Of a stretch of DNA of 64,000 nt, positions 45,594-56,486 are shown in pieces (positions within the stretch are counted from its first letter, which is position 1; each line of letters begins with the position of its first letter). The notes below the pieces were generated by a model. It did no database searches. It was not told the DNA's origin and worked only from the letters and a program-made list of their open reading frames with translations. The translations under genes were made by a program, and so were the position numbers. This DNA comes from PFJX01 sp963713085. Lineage in GTDB: Bacteria > Pseudomonadota > Gammaproteobacteria > Burkholderiales > Thiobacillaceae. The stretch is from positions 78,825 to 142,824 of the forward strand of contig CAVQKQ010000011.1 of the NCBI GenBank assembly GCA_963713085.1. Direction: 5' to 3'.

Positions 45594-47210
45594 ATGTCAT
45601 TGCTGAGCATCGGGGTCTCCGGGCTGAACGCAGCCCAGGCGGGGATACTGACCACCGAACACAATATCGCCAACGCCAATACCGACGGTTACCGCCGCCA
45701 GACGGTCAGCTATACCCCCTCCACCGCCACCTACACGGGGGCGGGGTATCTGGGCACTGGCGTGAGCATCGACGCGGTCCGCAGCCAGTACAGCCAGTTC
45801 CTGGACAGCGAGGTGCTGCTCAATCAGACCCAGCTTTCCAGCAGTCAGGCTTATGCGGATCAGGCCTCCCAGGTGGACGCCCTTCTCGGCAATTCGGACA
45901 GTGGTCTGTCCTCCGCCCTGGACAGCTTCTTCGCCGCCGCCAACGCAGTGGCCAACGATCCCACATCGGGTGCAGCGCGCCAGGTCCTGCTGTCCGCCGG
46001 CAACAACCTGGCCGGCCGCATCAACACGCTGTACGGCAAGCTGAGCGACTATCAGACCTCGTCCAACAAGGACATCACCGGCCTGACGACCAGCGTCAAC
46101 ACCCTGGCCGGACAGATCGCCGCCCTCAACGACAACATCGCCCGCAGCGAGGCCCTGAACGGCAAGACTGCCAACGACCTGCGCGACCAACGCGACAATC
46201 TGTTGTCCCAGCTCAACCAGTTGGTGAATGTCTCCACGGTGGAGCAGGGTGACGGCAGCTTCAGCGTGTTCATCGGCAGCGGCCAGGCCCTGGTGTCGGG
46301 AACCAAGGCCTTCAGCATGGGGACCACCACGGACCCCAACAACAGCGCGTTGTTGGTCCCGACCCTCAACCTCAGCGGGACATCCATCACGCTGGACGCC
46401 TCGCTCATCTCCGGCGGAAAACTGGGCGGCATCCTGGCCCAGCGCCAGCAGGTCCTGCAGCCGGCCATGGACGATCTCAACCGCATCGCCTTGGCGGTCG
46501 GCATTTCCGTCAACCAGGTGCAAGGCGCCGGCCTGGACTACAGTCTCAACCCCGGCGCCGCCTTCTTCACCGATCCCGTGGTGGGCGCGGCCGGGAATAC
46601 CGGCAGCTTGAGCATAGCCCTGGGCAACGACTTGCAGCTGACCAACGCCAACTACAGCCTCAGCTTCGACGGCACGAATTACACCCTGACCTCCAACGCC
46701 GTCACCATCGCCACCGACCCCAGCCTGGCCGCACTTACCTCGGGATTGGGCTTCACTCTGAATGCCGACTTGGCGCCCGTTGCGGGAGACAGCTGGAACA
46801 TCAACCTCAAGGATTACGCACGGAACATGCGGATGGTCCTGACCGATACCGGCCAGGTGGCGGCCGCCGCCGCCGGGCCCACTCCCGGGGTGGGCGACAA
46901 CGCCAATGCCCTGGCCCTGGCTGCCTTGCAGACCAGCACGATCATGAACAACGGCACGGCGACCTTCGCAAACGTTTATAACCAGACGGTCAGCCGCACC
47001 GCGACGCTGGCCTCCAGCGCCGATCTGAACACCACCGCGTTCACCAGCCTGCTGAGCCAGGCCAAGAGTGCCCAAGGCTCGGTATCCGGTGTTAACCTGG
47101 ACGAGGAGGCGGCCAATCTGATCCGCTTCCAGCAGGCCTATCAGGCCTCGGCCAAGGCCATCCAGGTGGCCAGCAGCCTGTTCAGCGATCTGCTGGGCGT
47201 ACTTAGTTAA
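45594..47210 (+). CDS. flgK: Flagellar hook-associated protein 1 (FlgK)
   Basis: The first hook-filament junction protein, 538 aa. ATG 45594 (MSLLSIGVSGLNAAQAG) is preferred to 45576 because AGGAGG (45583-45588) sits upstream of it and it matches the family. It has the axial N-terminus (TTEHNIANANTDGYRRQTV) and C-terminus (GVNLDEEAANLIRFQQAYQA). Export depends on FlgN. It is followed 11 bases later by flgL. Confidence 0.96.
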   Translation: MSLLSIGVSGLNAAQAGILTTEHNIANANTDGYRRQTVSYTPSTATYTGAGYLGTGVSIDAVRSQYSQFLDSEVLLNQTQLSSSQAYADQASQVDALLGNSDSGLSSALDSFFAAANAVANDPTSGAARQVLLSAGNNLAGRINTLYGKLSDYQTSSNKDITGLTTSVNTLAGQIAALNDNIARSEALNGKTANDLRDQRDNLLSQLNQLVNVSTVEQGDGSFSVFIGSGQALVSGTKAFSMGTTTDPNNSALLVPTLNLSGTSITLDASLISGGKLGGILAQRQQVLQPAMDDLNRIALAVGISVNQVQGAGLDYSLNPGAAFFTDPVVGAAGNTGSLSIALGNDLQLTNANYSLSFDGTNYTLTSNAVTIATDPSLAALTSGLGFTLNADLAPVAGDSWNINLKDYARNMRMVLTDTGQVAAAAAGPTPGVGDNANALALAALQTSTIMNNGTATFANVYNQTVSRTATLASSADLNTTAFTSLLSQAKSAQGSVSGVNLDEEAANLIRFQQAYQASAKAIQVASSLFSDLLGVLS

Positions 47211-47221
47211 GGAGCCGGATC

Positions 47222-48136
47222 ATGCGCATTGATTCCCAGACGTTCTTCGCGTCAAGCCTGGCCGCGATGCAGGACAACCAGGCCAGCATCGCCCGCCTGA
47301 ACCAGCAGATCGCCAGCGGGAACAAACTTCTCGCCCCCAAGGACGATCCCTTGGCCACCCAGAAGATCATCGATCTCACCAGCCGCATCGCGTTGCGCAC
47401 CCAGTATGCCGCCAACCAGGACCAGGCGGACTTTTCCCTGAATTACGAAAATACCGTGGTGGACGGCCTCGGCACCACGTTGCAACAAGCCCGCGCGTTG
47501 CTGGTGGGGATCAGCGGTTCCAGCGATCCGTCCCTGCTCACCACCAATGCCGACCAGCTCAAGACCCTGGTCAACCAGCTGCTGGGTATGGCCAACACCA
47601 GGGACGCCTCGGGCAATTACATCTTCGGCGGGTTCGCGACCACGACCCAGCCCTTCGACAATGCGGGCGGCGGAGCCGCCACCACGTATGTGGGCACACC
47701 CCAGCCCGGCGGCACACGCAACGTCGCCATCGCCGACGGACGCCAGGTCCAGGTCAACGACAATTTGGACACGGTGTTTCAGAGCGGCGTGGCCGGCAGC
47801 GACCTGCTCCAGCAACTGGGCCAGGCCGCGACCGACCTGGCCGGCGGCACCATCACCCAGGCGGACATCAATGCCTATGTGGCGGTGATCGACAGCGCCC
47901 AGGGCAAGCTGGACCACATCCAATACCGCATCGCCGGCGCCCAAACCGAGATTGCGGATGTTCGCGCCACCAGCAATGCCCTGATGCTGCAGGAAAAGAA
48001 CGCCCTGGGGGATCTCCAGCAGGTGGATCAGGCCGCCGCCATCGTCGAACTGCAAACCCGGCTGACCACGCTGCAGGCGGCCCAGCAGTCCTACGCAAAG
48101 ACCGCCAACCTATCCCTGTTCAACTACCTCAGCTGA
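47222..48136 (+). CDS. flgL: Flagellar hook-associated protein 3 (FlgL)
   Basis: The second hook-filament junction protein, 304 aa. It has the flagellin-like N-terminus (ASLAAMQDNQASIARLNQQI; SGNKLLAPKDDPLATQKI) and C-terminal helix (AAIVELQTRLTTLQAAQQSY). GGAGCCGGATC precedes the ATG at 47222. Last gene of the flgB operon; its 3' end overlaps the convergent GGDEF-EAL gene by 27 bases. Confidence 0.95.
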   Translation: MRIDSQTFFASSLAAMQDNQASIARLNQQIASGNKLLAPKDDPLATQKIIDLTSRIALRTQYAANQDQADFSLNYENTVVDGLGTTLQQARALLVGISGSSDPSLLTTNADQLKTLVNQLLGMANTRDASGNYIFGGFATTTQPFDNAGGGAATTYVGTPQPGGTRNVAIADGRQVQVNDNLDTVFQSGVAGSDLLQQLGQAATDLAGGTITQADINAYVAVIDSAQGKLDHIQYRIAGAQTEIADVRATSNALMLQEKNALGDLQQVDQAAAIVELQTRLTTLQAAQQSYAKTANLSLFNYLS

Positions 48137-50362
48137 CGCGGGGACAGGCGTGGTCAGCCCCGCTGGGCGAATCGGCCGGCCGAAATAGAAGCCTTGGGCG
48201 TGGGAGAAGCCCAGCCCGATCACCCTGTCCAGCAGGGATCGGGTTTCGATCCCCTCGGCCACCAGTTCGTAGCCGGCGGTGATGACCATGCGGGCGATCT
48301 CTTCGATCACCAGTTTTTGCCTGCGGTCTCCGTTCTCCAGCAGGCGCACCATGCTGATGTCGAATTTGACCAGGTCGACGGGCATGGAGGACAGGTAGCG
48401 CAGAGAGGAATAGCCGCTTCCGAAATCGTCCAGGGCGACCAGGGCGCCGGCCGTCCGCAGCCGCTCGATATTGCTGGTCGCGGTTTCCATCTGGGAGATC
48501 AGGGCGGTTTCGGTGATCTCCACCACGATCTTCCGGCCCCTTTCGGCCTCCAGCAGGGCGACCATCGCATCCACCACCTTGGCGTTGACGATGCCGGGCG
48601 CCGTGATGTTGATGGAAACCCCCTGACCCGGTGCCAGGATGCCCAGGTCGATGTCCCGGTTGATGGCGCGGATGATGGCCAGGTCGAATTCCGCATCCAG
48701 GTTTCGGTCCTGGACGATGGGGAAGATGGCGTCGGGCATGATCAGCGCGCCGTCGAAGCGGATGCGGGTCAGGGCCTCGGAATATTCCACCTGCATCATG
48801 GGCAGCCGTATCACCGCCTGATAGGCGATCTCGATCAGCCCCGGGTCCTGGATGGCCTGGAATACCGCGTTGATCTCCCGATTCGCCACCAGGGCTTCCG
48901 TGCTGCCCATCGCCGCCGAGTAGAAGACGATCTTCTGGCCGCCGGGACGCTTGGCGCTGTACATGGCAAGATCGGCGCGTTTCTGCAGTTCGTTCAGGGA
49001 GAGCTTTTCGCCTCTGCCGACCGCGATGCCGATGCTGATGGTGACGGGCTCGCTCAGGCCGTACTGGCGGAAGTTGTGGGCCAGGATATGTTCCAGGCAG
49101 CGCTCGGCGATGGTTTCGGTATGTCCTTGTTCGGAATTGGTCAGGATGGCACAGAATTCGTCGCCACCGATGCGATAGAGCCGGTCATTCGTCCTCAGTG
49201 CCGATTCCAGGCACTGGGCAATGGACCTGATCACGGCATCGCCCACGTTGTGGCCATAGCTGTCGTTGATGGCCTTGAAGTGGTCGCAGTCGAACAGGAA
49301 CAGGGCGACGTTTTCCAGACGCCGGTCATGCTCCAGATGGCGCCAGTCCTCATCGAAGGCGCGCCGGTTGAACACGCCGGTCAGGGCGTCTTGGCGGGCC
49401 TGGCCGTGAAAATCCTTACTGCTTTTCTCCAGGTCCCGGTGCAGTCCCGCTAGGCGGGATTGGTAGTCGTTGAAGGAATTGCGCAGGTTCTCCAGTTCCA
49501 GCACGGGCAACGACATGGCCTTCGGACTGGGCCCCTGGATGGCGATGTCGTGTTCCCGCAGCGCGTCGATATCCCGGGACAATCCGCGCAACGGGCGCAC
49601 CAGCAGTCGATGCGACAGCCAGGCAGCGAACAACAGGGTGCCCAGCATCGCCACGGCGAGCCGGACCATGGTGCTTTCCAGAAGCTGCCTGAATGCAGTC
49701 AGTTCCGGATTGGGCCGGGCCGTGACCGTGATGTGTTCCATGGCTTGGTCCACGCCGATGCTGCCATGGAGAGGTAGGTCCAGTTTCAGGGACGAGAGGT
49801 CCGCGTAGCGGTAGGCCCGCGTCAGCTTGAGTTCGCCCAACAGGTCGAATTTGATGCCCAGGTATCCCAGCAGGATCTTGCCCTCGGGGTCCGCGTGGAC
49901 CGGCATGAAGTAATACAGATGTTCATGGTCATGGCGCTGATCACGGAACAGGACGGCCTTGGGCGCCGTGCCGGTCATCCGCGTCGGCATGGGGTCCGGG
50001 CTATTGGCGTCGAGCAGGATCTTCCCCGACTTGTCATACAGCGCCACGGTATCGGCGCTGTTCGGCAACAGCCCCACGTTGCGCACGCGGTTATCGCGCC
50101 ATAGGGTGTAGTACTCGGGAAAGATCAGTTGCTGCTTGGTCTCGTCCCATTGGGCCAGGTCTTCGCCGACCCCGCGCATCCGCTCGACGACGGCCTGTAG
50201 AGACTCGGCCATTTCCTGGCGGGCGGCTTGGTTTTCATGGGTATGAAGGGCCTGGGTGGTGCGGCCGATCTCCTCCCAAAAGTACGTCGCCAAACCCAAT
50301 ACCAGCAGACTTGCGAGAACGAGAAAATAGAGGGCGATGCGCCCGATGCTGAGTGCTTTCAC
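48110..50362 (-). CDS. Membrane CHASE4-like GGDEF-EAL protein (c-di-GMP turnover)
   Basis: A 750-aa inner-membrane signalling enzyme. Two helices (about residues 9-27 and 235-255) flank a periplasmic sensor resembling CHASE4 (EDLAQWDETKQQ; VALYDKSGKILLD). A HAMP-like linker, an intact GGDEF (RIGGDEFCAIL; LFDCDHFKAINDSYGHNVGD) and an intact EAL (YSEALTRI; VEITETALI; ALDDFGSGYSSL; AEGIETRS; AQGFYFGRP) follow, so both activities are possible. The start is GTG 50362, overlapping the hydrolase stop as GTGA. Confidence 0.9.
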   Translation of the reverse strand: MKALSIGRIALYFLVLASLLVLGLATYFWEEIGRTTQALHTHENQAARQEMAESLQAVVERMRGVGEDLAQWDETKQQLIFPEYYTLWRDNRVRNVGLLPNSADTVALYDKSGKILLDANSPDPMPTRMTGTAPKAVLFRDQRHDHEHLYYFMPVHADPEGKILLGYLGIKFDLLGELKLTRAYRYADLSSLKLDLPLHGSIGVDQAMEHITVTARPNPELTAFRQLLESTMVRLAVAMLGTLLFAAWLSHRLLVRPLRGLSRDIDALREHDIAIQGPSPKAMSLPVLELENLRNSFNDYQSRLAGLHRDLEKSSKDFHGQARQDALTGVFNRRAFDEDWRHLEHDRRLENVALFLFDCDHFKAINDSYGHNVGDAVIRSIAQCLESALRTNDRLYRIGGDEFCAILTNSEQGHTETIAERCLEHILAHNFRQYGLSEPVTISIGIAVGRGEKLSLNELQKRADLAMYSAKRPGGQKIVFYSAAMGSTEALVANREINAVFQAIQDPGLIEIAYQAVIRLPMMQVEYSEALTRIRFDGALIMPDAIFPIVQDRNLDAEFDLAIIRAINRDIDLGILAPGQGVSINITAPGIVNAKVVDAMVALLEAERGRKIVVEITETALISQMETATSNIERLRTAGALVALDDFGSGYSSLRYLSSMPVDLVKFDISMVRLLENGDRRQKLVIEEIARMVITAGYELVAEGIETRSLLDRVIGLGFSHAQGFYFGRPIRPAGLTTPVPASAEVVEQG

Positions 50363-51216
50363 GGTCGGTGGTTATTGATTTCCGAGAGGAATTGGTCGGT
50401 CAGGTCGAATTCATACTGGCCGTCCATGAAATGGTTGGCGCCTTCGATGATGATGACCTTGGCCTTGGTACTCTTGAGTTTTTCGATCCAGCCCGCGCCT
50501 AGGCGGTCATCCTTGCTGCCCATGATGAAGGTGATGGGCACGCGGGTCTTATTGATGGCGGCCAGGATCCTGTCCGGGCTCCATTCCAGGTAGCTGAGAA
50601 TGCTCTCGGGGGTGGAAAGGAAGTTGTGGCAGAAGGAAAACGGGTGCATTTCTAGGCCATGTTTGCCTGCACGGAGCTTGATGCGGATCTGCCGGATCAA
50701 GCCGGCCCGGGTACTCTCCCCACCCTTGAGTTCCCCTTCGACGATGCTGACGCCGATGAACTTCCGGACCGCGCGGTCCGGGTAGCTTGAAAGATAAGCC
50801 AGCGTCTCGACGCTGCCGAAGCTGTGGCTGGCCATGATGATGGATTTGTGGTCATTCGCCTTTAGCCACTTGACCCAGGCGTCCAATTCCTGCACCGCCG
50901 CGCCGACGGTATGGCGATGGGTCGCCTCGCAGGCCAGACTCTGGCTGCGATACGTGACGTCAAGGGTCAGGGTGGGCGCCAGCACCGTGTAGCCTTCGTC
51001 CGCCAAGGCCTCGGTCAGGCGGTGGATGGTGGGTGCGTCGCGGGTCTGGAGAAACCCGTGCAGCAGCAGCACCGCGGGTTTGTCGGGCCGGCCCTCGCGG
51101 TATTCGGCCTGGGCGACCAGTGTTGACGGTAGGGTCATGTTGACGGTTTCGGCCCGGGGTGTCCCGGTCACCAGCACGGAAATCATGAGCCCGAACATAA
51201 GCGGCAATCTGATCAA
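50359..51216 (-). CDS. Exported alpha/beta hydrolase
   Basis: A 285-aa alpha/beta-hydrolase-fold protein with a signal peptide (LPLMFGLMISVLVTGTPRA). The oxyanion region is VLLLHGFLQTRD, the nucleophile Ser is in ASHSFGS (first Gly of GxSxG replaced), and late acid/His are in MGSKDDRLG and EGANHFMDG. TTG 51216 (MIRLPLMFG) is the likely start because GAGGAG lies 6 bases before it; TTG 51240 is an alternative. Substrate is unknown. It is translationally coupled to the GGDEF-EAL gene downstream. Confidence 0.82.
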   Translation of the reverse strand: MIRLPLMFGLMISVLVTGTPRAETVNMTLPSTLVAQAEYREGRPDKPAVLLLHGFLQTRDAPTIHRLTEALADEGYTVLAPTLTLDVTYRSQSLACEATHRHTVGAAVQELDAWVKWLKANDHKSIIMASHSFGSVETLAYLSSYPDRAVRKFIGVSIVEGELKGGESTRAGLIRQIRIKLRAGKHGLEMHPFSFCHNFLSTPESILSYLEWSPDRILAAINKTRVPITFIMGSKDDRLGAGWIEKLKSTKAKVIIIEGANHFMDGQYEFDLTDQFLSEINNHRP

Positions 51217-51257
51217 CGTCTTCTCCTCACTTGCGGACAAGCAGCTAAACTCGTCAG

Positions 51258-53207
<1,950 letters not shown>

Positions 53208-53265
53208 TCCGCCGCCGCGACGGCCTGGCGCCTAGAATGAAAGCATCGCGGGAAAAGGGGGCATC

Positions 53266-53682
53266 ATGTTGATGAGGAGCCGAAGCCGCACCAGCCGGGT
53301 CCTGGCTATGCGCCGTTTTTCCCTTGTCTGTCTGCTGTTGGCCCTGACGGGATCGGCCTGGGCGGACAGCCAGTTCCGGATGATCCTGCAGACCTCCCAG
53401 CTGGCCGGATTCCAGCACTACGCGGGAGGCGCCCTGTTTCCGCTGATGTCGATCGGCGATCCCGTCCGTCTCCGCCGGGATCCCGCCAATCCCTACGATC
53501 CCAGGGCGGTGCGGGTGGAGTGGTTCGGCAGCCAGATCGGCTATGCGCCGCGCGCGGACAACATGGATCTGGCCCGGCTCATGGACAGGGGTGTGAAGGT
53601 GGAGGGACGCATCCTGCACCTTCAGAAGGCCCGGGACCCCTGGAAGCGGGTGTTGCTGGAGCTGTACGTGCTGCCGCCGTGA
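53266..53682 (+). CDS. Exported HIRAN-domain protein
   Basis: A 138-aa protein with an N-terminal signal peptide (RRFSLVCLLLALTGSAWADS) and a HIRAN domain (about residues 45-125; SIGDPVRLRRDPANPYDPRA; VEWFGSQIGYAPR). HIRAN domains usually bind DNA ends inside cells, so a secreted single-domain form is unusual; such proteins are recurrent but uncharacterised. ATG 53266 has a GGGGG site upstream; ATG 53308 at the signal peptide itself is an alternative. It stands alone between the helicase and tsaB. Confidence 0.8.
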   Translation: MLMRSRSRTSRVLAMRRFSLVCLLLALTGSAWADSQFRMILQTSQLAGFQHYAGGALFPLMSIGDPVRLRRDPANPYDPRAVRVEWFGSQIGYAPRADNMDLARLMDRGVKVEGRILHLQKARDPWKRVLLELYVLPP

Positions 53683-53740
53683 AGCAACGCGCTTGATTAA
53701 TCCCGTAAAATCCACCCCAACATCCGCCTGCCGAGACATC

Positions 53741-54409
53741 TTGAAATTCATCGCCTTCGACGCCGCCACCGAATGGTGCACCGTTGCGCTTTACCAGGAA
53801 GGCGCCGTCACCCACCGCCGGGTACATGCCGGCCAAAAACATTCCGAGCTGCTGGTGCCCATGGTCATGGACCTGCTGGCCGGAGCGGGCCTGGGGTTGC
53901 GGCAACTGGACGGCCTGGCCTACGGCATGGGCCCGGGTTCCTTCACCGGCCTGCGCATCGCCTGCGGCGTGGCCCAGGGCCTGGCCCTGGGAGCGGATCT
54001 GCCGGTGCTGGGGGTTTCCACCCTGGAAACCCTTGCTGAGGAGAGCGGCGCGGCGCGGGTGGTGGCCTGCCTGGATGCCCGGATGAACGAGGTCTATGCC
54101 GCGATCTACCAGCGCGATGGCCAGGATTGGCGATGCCTGTCGGGGCCGGTGGTCTGTCCGCCCGAGGCGGCACCACTGCCGCCGGCAGGAGACTTCATCG
54201 GCGTGGGTTCGGGATTCGCGGCCTATCCGGCCCTGTCCGCGCGCCTGTCGACCGGCCTGTCCCGTTGGGACGGCGAGGTCATCCCCCATGCCCGGGCCAT
54301 GGCCCGGTTGGCCGCTCCTCGTTTCGCCCGGGGCGAGGGCCTGACCCCGGAGGCTGCGGAACCCGTCTATGTCCGCGATAAAGTGGCCCTGAAGATCTGC
54401 GAGCGCTGA
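53741..54409 (+). CDS. tsaB: tRNA t6A37 biosynthesis protein TsaB
   Basis: The TsaD-binding partner needed for N6-threonylcarbamoyl-A37 in tRNA. It is an inactive ASKHA-fold paralogue with the N-terminus FIAFDAATEWCTVAL, the GQKHSELLVP motif, and GLAYGMGPGSFTGLRIACG. The likely start is TTG 53741 at the family N-terminus (MKFIAFDAAT); an in-frame TTG at 53693 adds 16 unlikely residues. rimI follows 7 bases later, a usual pairing. Confidence 0.93.
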   Translation: MKFIAFDAATEWCTVALYQEGAVTHRRVHAGQKHSELLVPMVMDLLAGAGLGLRQLDGLAYGMGPGSFTGLRIACGVAQGLALGADLPVLGVSTLETLAEESGAARVVACLDARMNEVYAAIYQRDGQDWRCLSGPVVCPPEAAPLPPAGDFIGVGSGFAAYPALSARLSTGLSRWDGEVIPHARAMARLAAPRFARGEGLTPEAAEPVYVRDKVALKICER

Positions 54410-54416
54410 GGGGAAG

Positions 54417-54881
54417 ATGAGCGCCGTCATCAAACCCCTGGAAATGCAGTTCCGCCCCATGGCGGCGGTCGACCTGGAACAACTGATCCGCATCGAGCGG
54501 GCCGCCTATCCCTACCCCTGGACCCTGGGTAATTTCCGCGACTGCCTGGATTCCGGCTATGGTTGCTGGATCGGGGAAATCGACGGCACGCTGGCCGGTT
54601 ACTGGGTGATGATGACGGTGCTGGGAGAGGGCCACATCCTTAATTGCTGCGTCGCTCCCGACTGGCAGGGCCGGGGCTTCGGCCACCAGCTGATGGAACA
54701 CCTGCTGGACATCGCCCGCGGCTATGTCACCGAGTGCCTCTATCTGGAGGTGCGGCCATCCAACACCCCCGCCGTGAAGCTTTATCAGCACCTCGGATTC
54801 GAGGGGATCGCTCTGCGCCGGGGCTATTACCCGGCGGACAACGGCCGGGAGGATGCCTTGATCATGCGGTTGTGCCTGTGA
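54417..54881 (+). CDS. rimI: Ribosomal protein S18-alanine N-acetyltransferase RimI
   Basis: A GNAT enzyme that acetylates the N-terminal alanine of ribosomal protein S18. The 154-aa protein has the Ac-CoA loop PDWQGRGFGHQLM, the conserved VRPSNTPAVKLYQHLGFE motif with catalytic Tyr, and the RRGYYPADNGREDALIM C-terminus. AGGGGAAG precedes ATG 54417. Its stop overlaps the glycosylase GTG. Confidence 0.94.
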   Translation: MSAVIKPLEMQFRPMAAVDLEQLIRIERAAYPYPWTLGNFRDCLDSGYGCWIGEIDGTLAGYWVMMTVLGEGHILNCCVAPDWQGRGFGHQLMEHLLDIARGYVTECLYLEVRPSNTPAVKLYQHLGFEGIALRRGYYPADNGREDALIMRLCL

Positions 54882-55603
54882 TCGCTTCCCGGGAGCAACG
54901 CCTGAAGGAACTGGGCCTCTGGCCGGTCTGGCGCCTGCGCCCCGCAGCGCCCAGCGGTGATTCCGAAACCGGCGAAGCCCGGTCGCCGGTGGTTGCCGCC
55001 CCAGCCGAGCAGGCGGACCAGACTATCACCGGCATGGACTGGGACGCCCTGGAAGCGGCGGTGCGCGGCTGTACCAGGTGCGACCTGCACAAGACCCGCA
55101 CCCAGGGGGTGCCGGGGGTGGGGGACATCCACGCCGAATGGCTGATCGTGGGGGAGGCGCCCGGCGCCGACGAGGACCGCCAGGGCGAGCCCTTCGTCGG
55201 CCAGGCCGGAAAGCTGCTGGACGCCATGCTGGCGGGGCTGGGCCTGAAGCGCGGCAGTAATGTCTACATCGCCAACGTGCTCAAATCCCGTCCCCCCGGC
55301 AACCGTGACCCGAAGCCGGAGGAGGTGGCCGCCTGCCTGCCCTACCTGGAGCGCCAGATCGACCTGATCCGGCCCAAACTGATCCTGGCCCTGGGCCGGT
55401 TCGCCGCCCAGAGCCTGCTGCTCACCGACACCCCCATCGGCCGCCTGCGGGGCCACGTCCACGCGTATCGCGGCGTGCCCCTGGTGGTGACCTACCACCC
55501 CGCCTACCTGCTGCGCAACGGCGCGGACAAGGCCAAGGCCTGGGAAGACCTGGTGCTGGCCAGGCAGACCCTGGCCGGCTTGCAAAACCCGCCGGCCGCC
55601 TAG
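54878..55603 (+). CDS. Uracil-DNA glycosylase, family 4-like
   Basis: A base-excision repair enzyme that removes uracil from DNA. Start GTG 54878 overlaps the rimI stop (GTGA). In the 241-aa product, residues 1-60 are variable, then the conserved [4Fe-4S] region begins (RGCTRCDLHKTRTQGVPG). Catalytic motif A is GEAPGADEDRQGEPFVGQAG, and motif B is VVTYHPAYLLRN. Family 4 matches the Cys arrangement; a family 5 assignment is less likely. rimI-udg adjacency is common in this group. Confidence 0.92.
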   Translation: MIASREQRLKELGLWPVWRLRPAAPSGDSETGEARSPVVAAPAEQADQTITGMDWDALEAAVRGCTRCDLHKTRTQGVPGVGDIHAEWLIVGEAPGADEDRQGEPFVGQAGKLLDAMLAGLGLKRGSNVYIANVLKSRPPGNRDPKPEEVAACLPYLERQIDLIRPKLILALGRFAAQSLLLTDTPIGRLRGHVHAYRGVPLVVTYHPAYLLRNGADKAKAWEDLVLARQTLAGLQNPPAA

Positions 55604-55635
55604 ATATTCACCCTGTCCATTTTCCGGAGACCGCC

Positions 55636-56256
55636 ATGCGCACCATCCTGATCGCCGCCGTAATCCTCTGGTCCGCCCTGGGCCTGTCGGGCTGCGGCTA
55701 CAACACCCTGCAGTCCCAGGACGAGGCCGTCAAGGCGGGCTGGTCCGAGGTGCTCAACCAGTACCAGCGCCGGGCCGACCTGGTGCCCAACCTGGTGAAT
55801 ACGGTGAAGGGCTACGCCGCACACGAGGCCAAGGTGCTCACCGAGGTGACCGCCGCCCGCGCCCGGGTGGGCCAGATCGCCGCCACGCCGGAACTGATCA
55901 ACGACCCCGCCGCCCTGCAGAAATTCCAGGCCGCCCAGGGCGAACTCTCCGGCGCCTTGAGCCGCCTGCTGGTGGTGTCGGAAAACTATCCGCAACTCAA
56001 GGCCGATGCCGGTTTCCGGGACCTCCAGGCCCAGTTGGAAGGCACCGAGAACCGCATCACCGTGGCCCGCAACCGCTACATCAAGGCGGTGCAGGATTAC
56101 AACGTGACGGTGCGCTCCTTCCCCAGCAACCTCACCGCCATGATGTTCGGCCACAAGCCCAAGGCCAACTTCACGGTGGAGAACGAGAAGGCCATCTCGG
56201 CGCCGCCCAAGGTGGATTTCGGCGGCGGGGACAGCGCACCGGCGGCAAGTTATTGA
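55636..56256 (+). CDS. LemA family protein
   Basis: A 206-aa LemA protein. N-terminal signal/anchor with a lipobox-like Cys (LWSALGLSGCGYNT), then the coiled LemA core (RRADLVPNLVNTVKGYAAHE; ENYPQLKADAGFRDLQAQLE; YIKAVQDYNVTVRSFPSN). LemA genes are often followed by TPM-domain (YgcG-like) membrane proteins; here none follows, and the low-GC TIR island begins instead. Function is poorly known. Confidence 0.92.
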   Translation: MRTILIAAVILWSALGLSGCGYNTLQSQDEAVKAGWSEVLNQYQRRADLVPNLVNTVKGYAAHEAKVLTEVTAARARVGQIAATPELINDPAALQKFQAAQGELSGALSRLLVVSENYPQLKADAGFRDLQAQLEGTENRITVARNRYIKAVQDYNVTVRSFPSNLTAMMFGHKPKANFTVENEKAISAPPKVDFGGGDSAPAASY

Positions 56257-56384
56257 GGCTGGACCGGCAAGCCGGCACGGAAGCAGAATTGTCACCAGTA
56301 GCCTGCGAGCGTTCCACTAAGTAAGCCTTGAAGGTTCGGAGAATCAGGTGGTTTCTGCCTTTGAGAAGCTATCAAGGAGGTGAA

Positions 56385-56429
56385 ATGCGGCCGGAGACAA
56401 TGCGATTGTCAGGCATCACCAAAAACTAG
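56385..56429 (+). CDS. 14-codon ORF with a perfect Shine-Dalgarno
   Basis: ATG 56385 begins MRPETMRLSGITKN and stops at TAG 56427-56429. It is preceded by AAGGAGGTGA (56374-56383), a 10-base match to the anti-Shine-Dalgarno. No similar signal is seen before any neighbouring gene. It may be a leader peptide controlling the TIR operon, a small protein, or a relic of an inserted element. Translation is not proven. Confidence 0.4.
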   Translation: MRPETMRLSGITKN

Positions 56430-56486
56430 AAGAAGCGACTACTTATAGATTCGAGAGTCGTCCGATGGTTGAGTCACAGAAGTGCT

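Noticed and set aside
45597..47075. 492-aa minus-strand ORF over flgK
   Set aside because: Antisense shadow of flgK with no recognisable domain or start signal.
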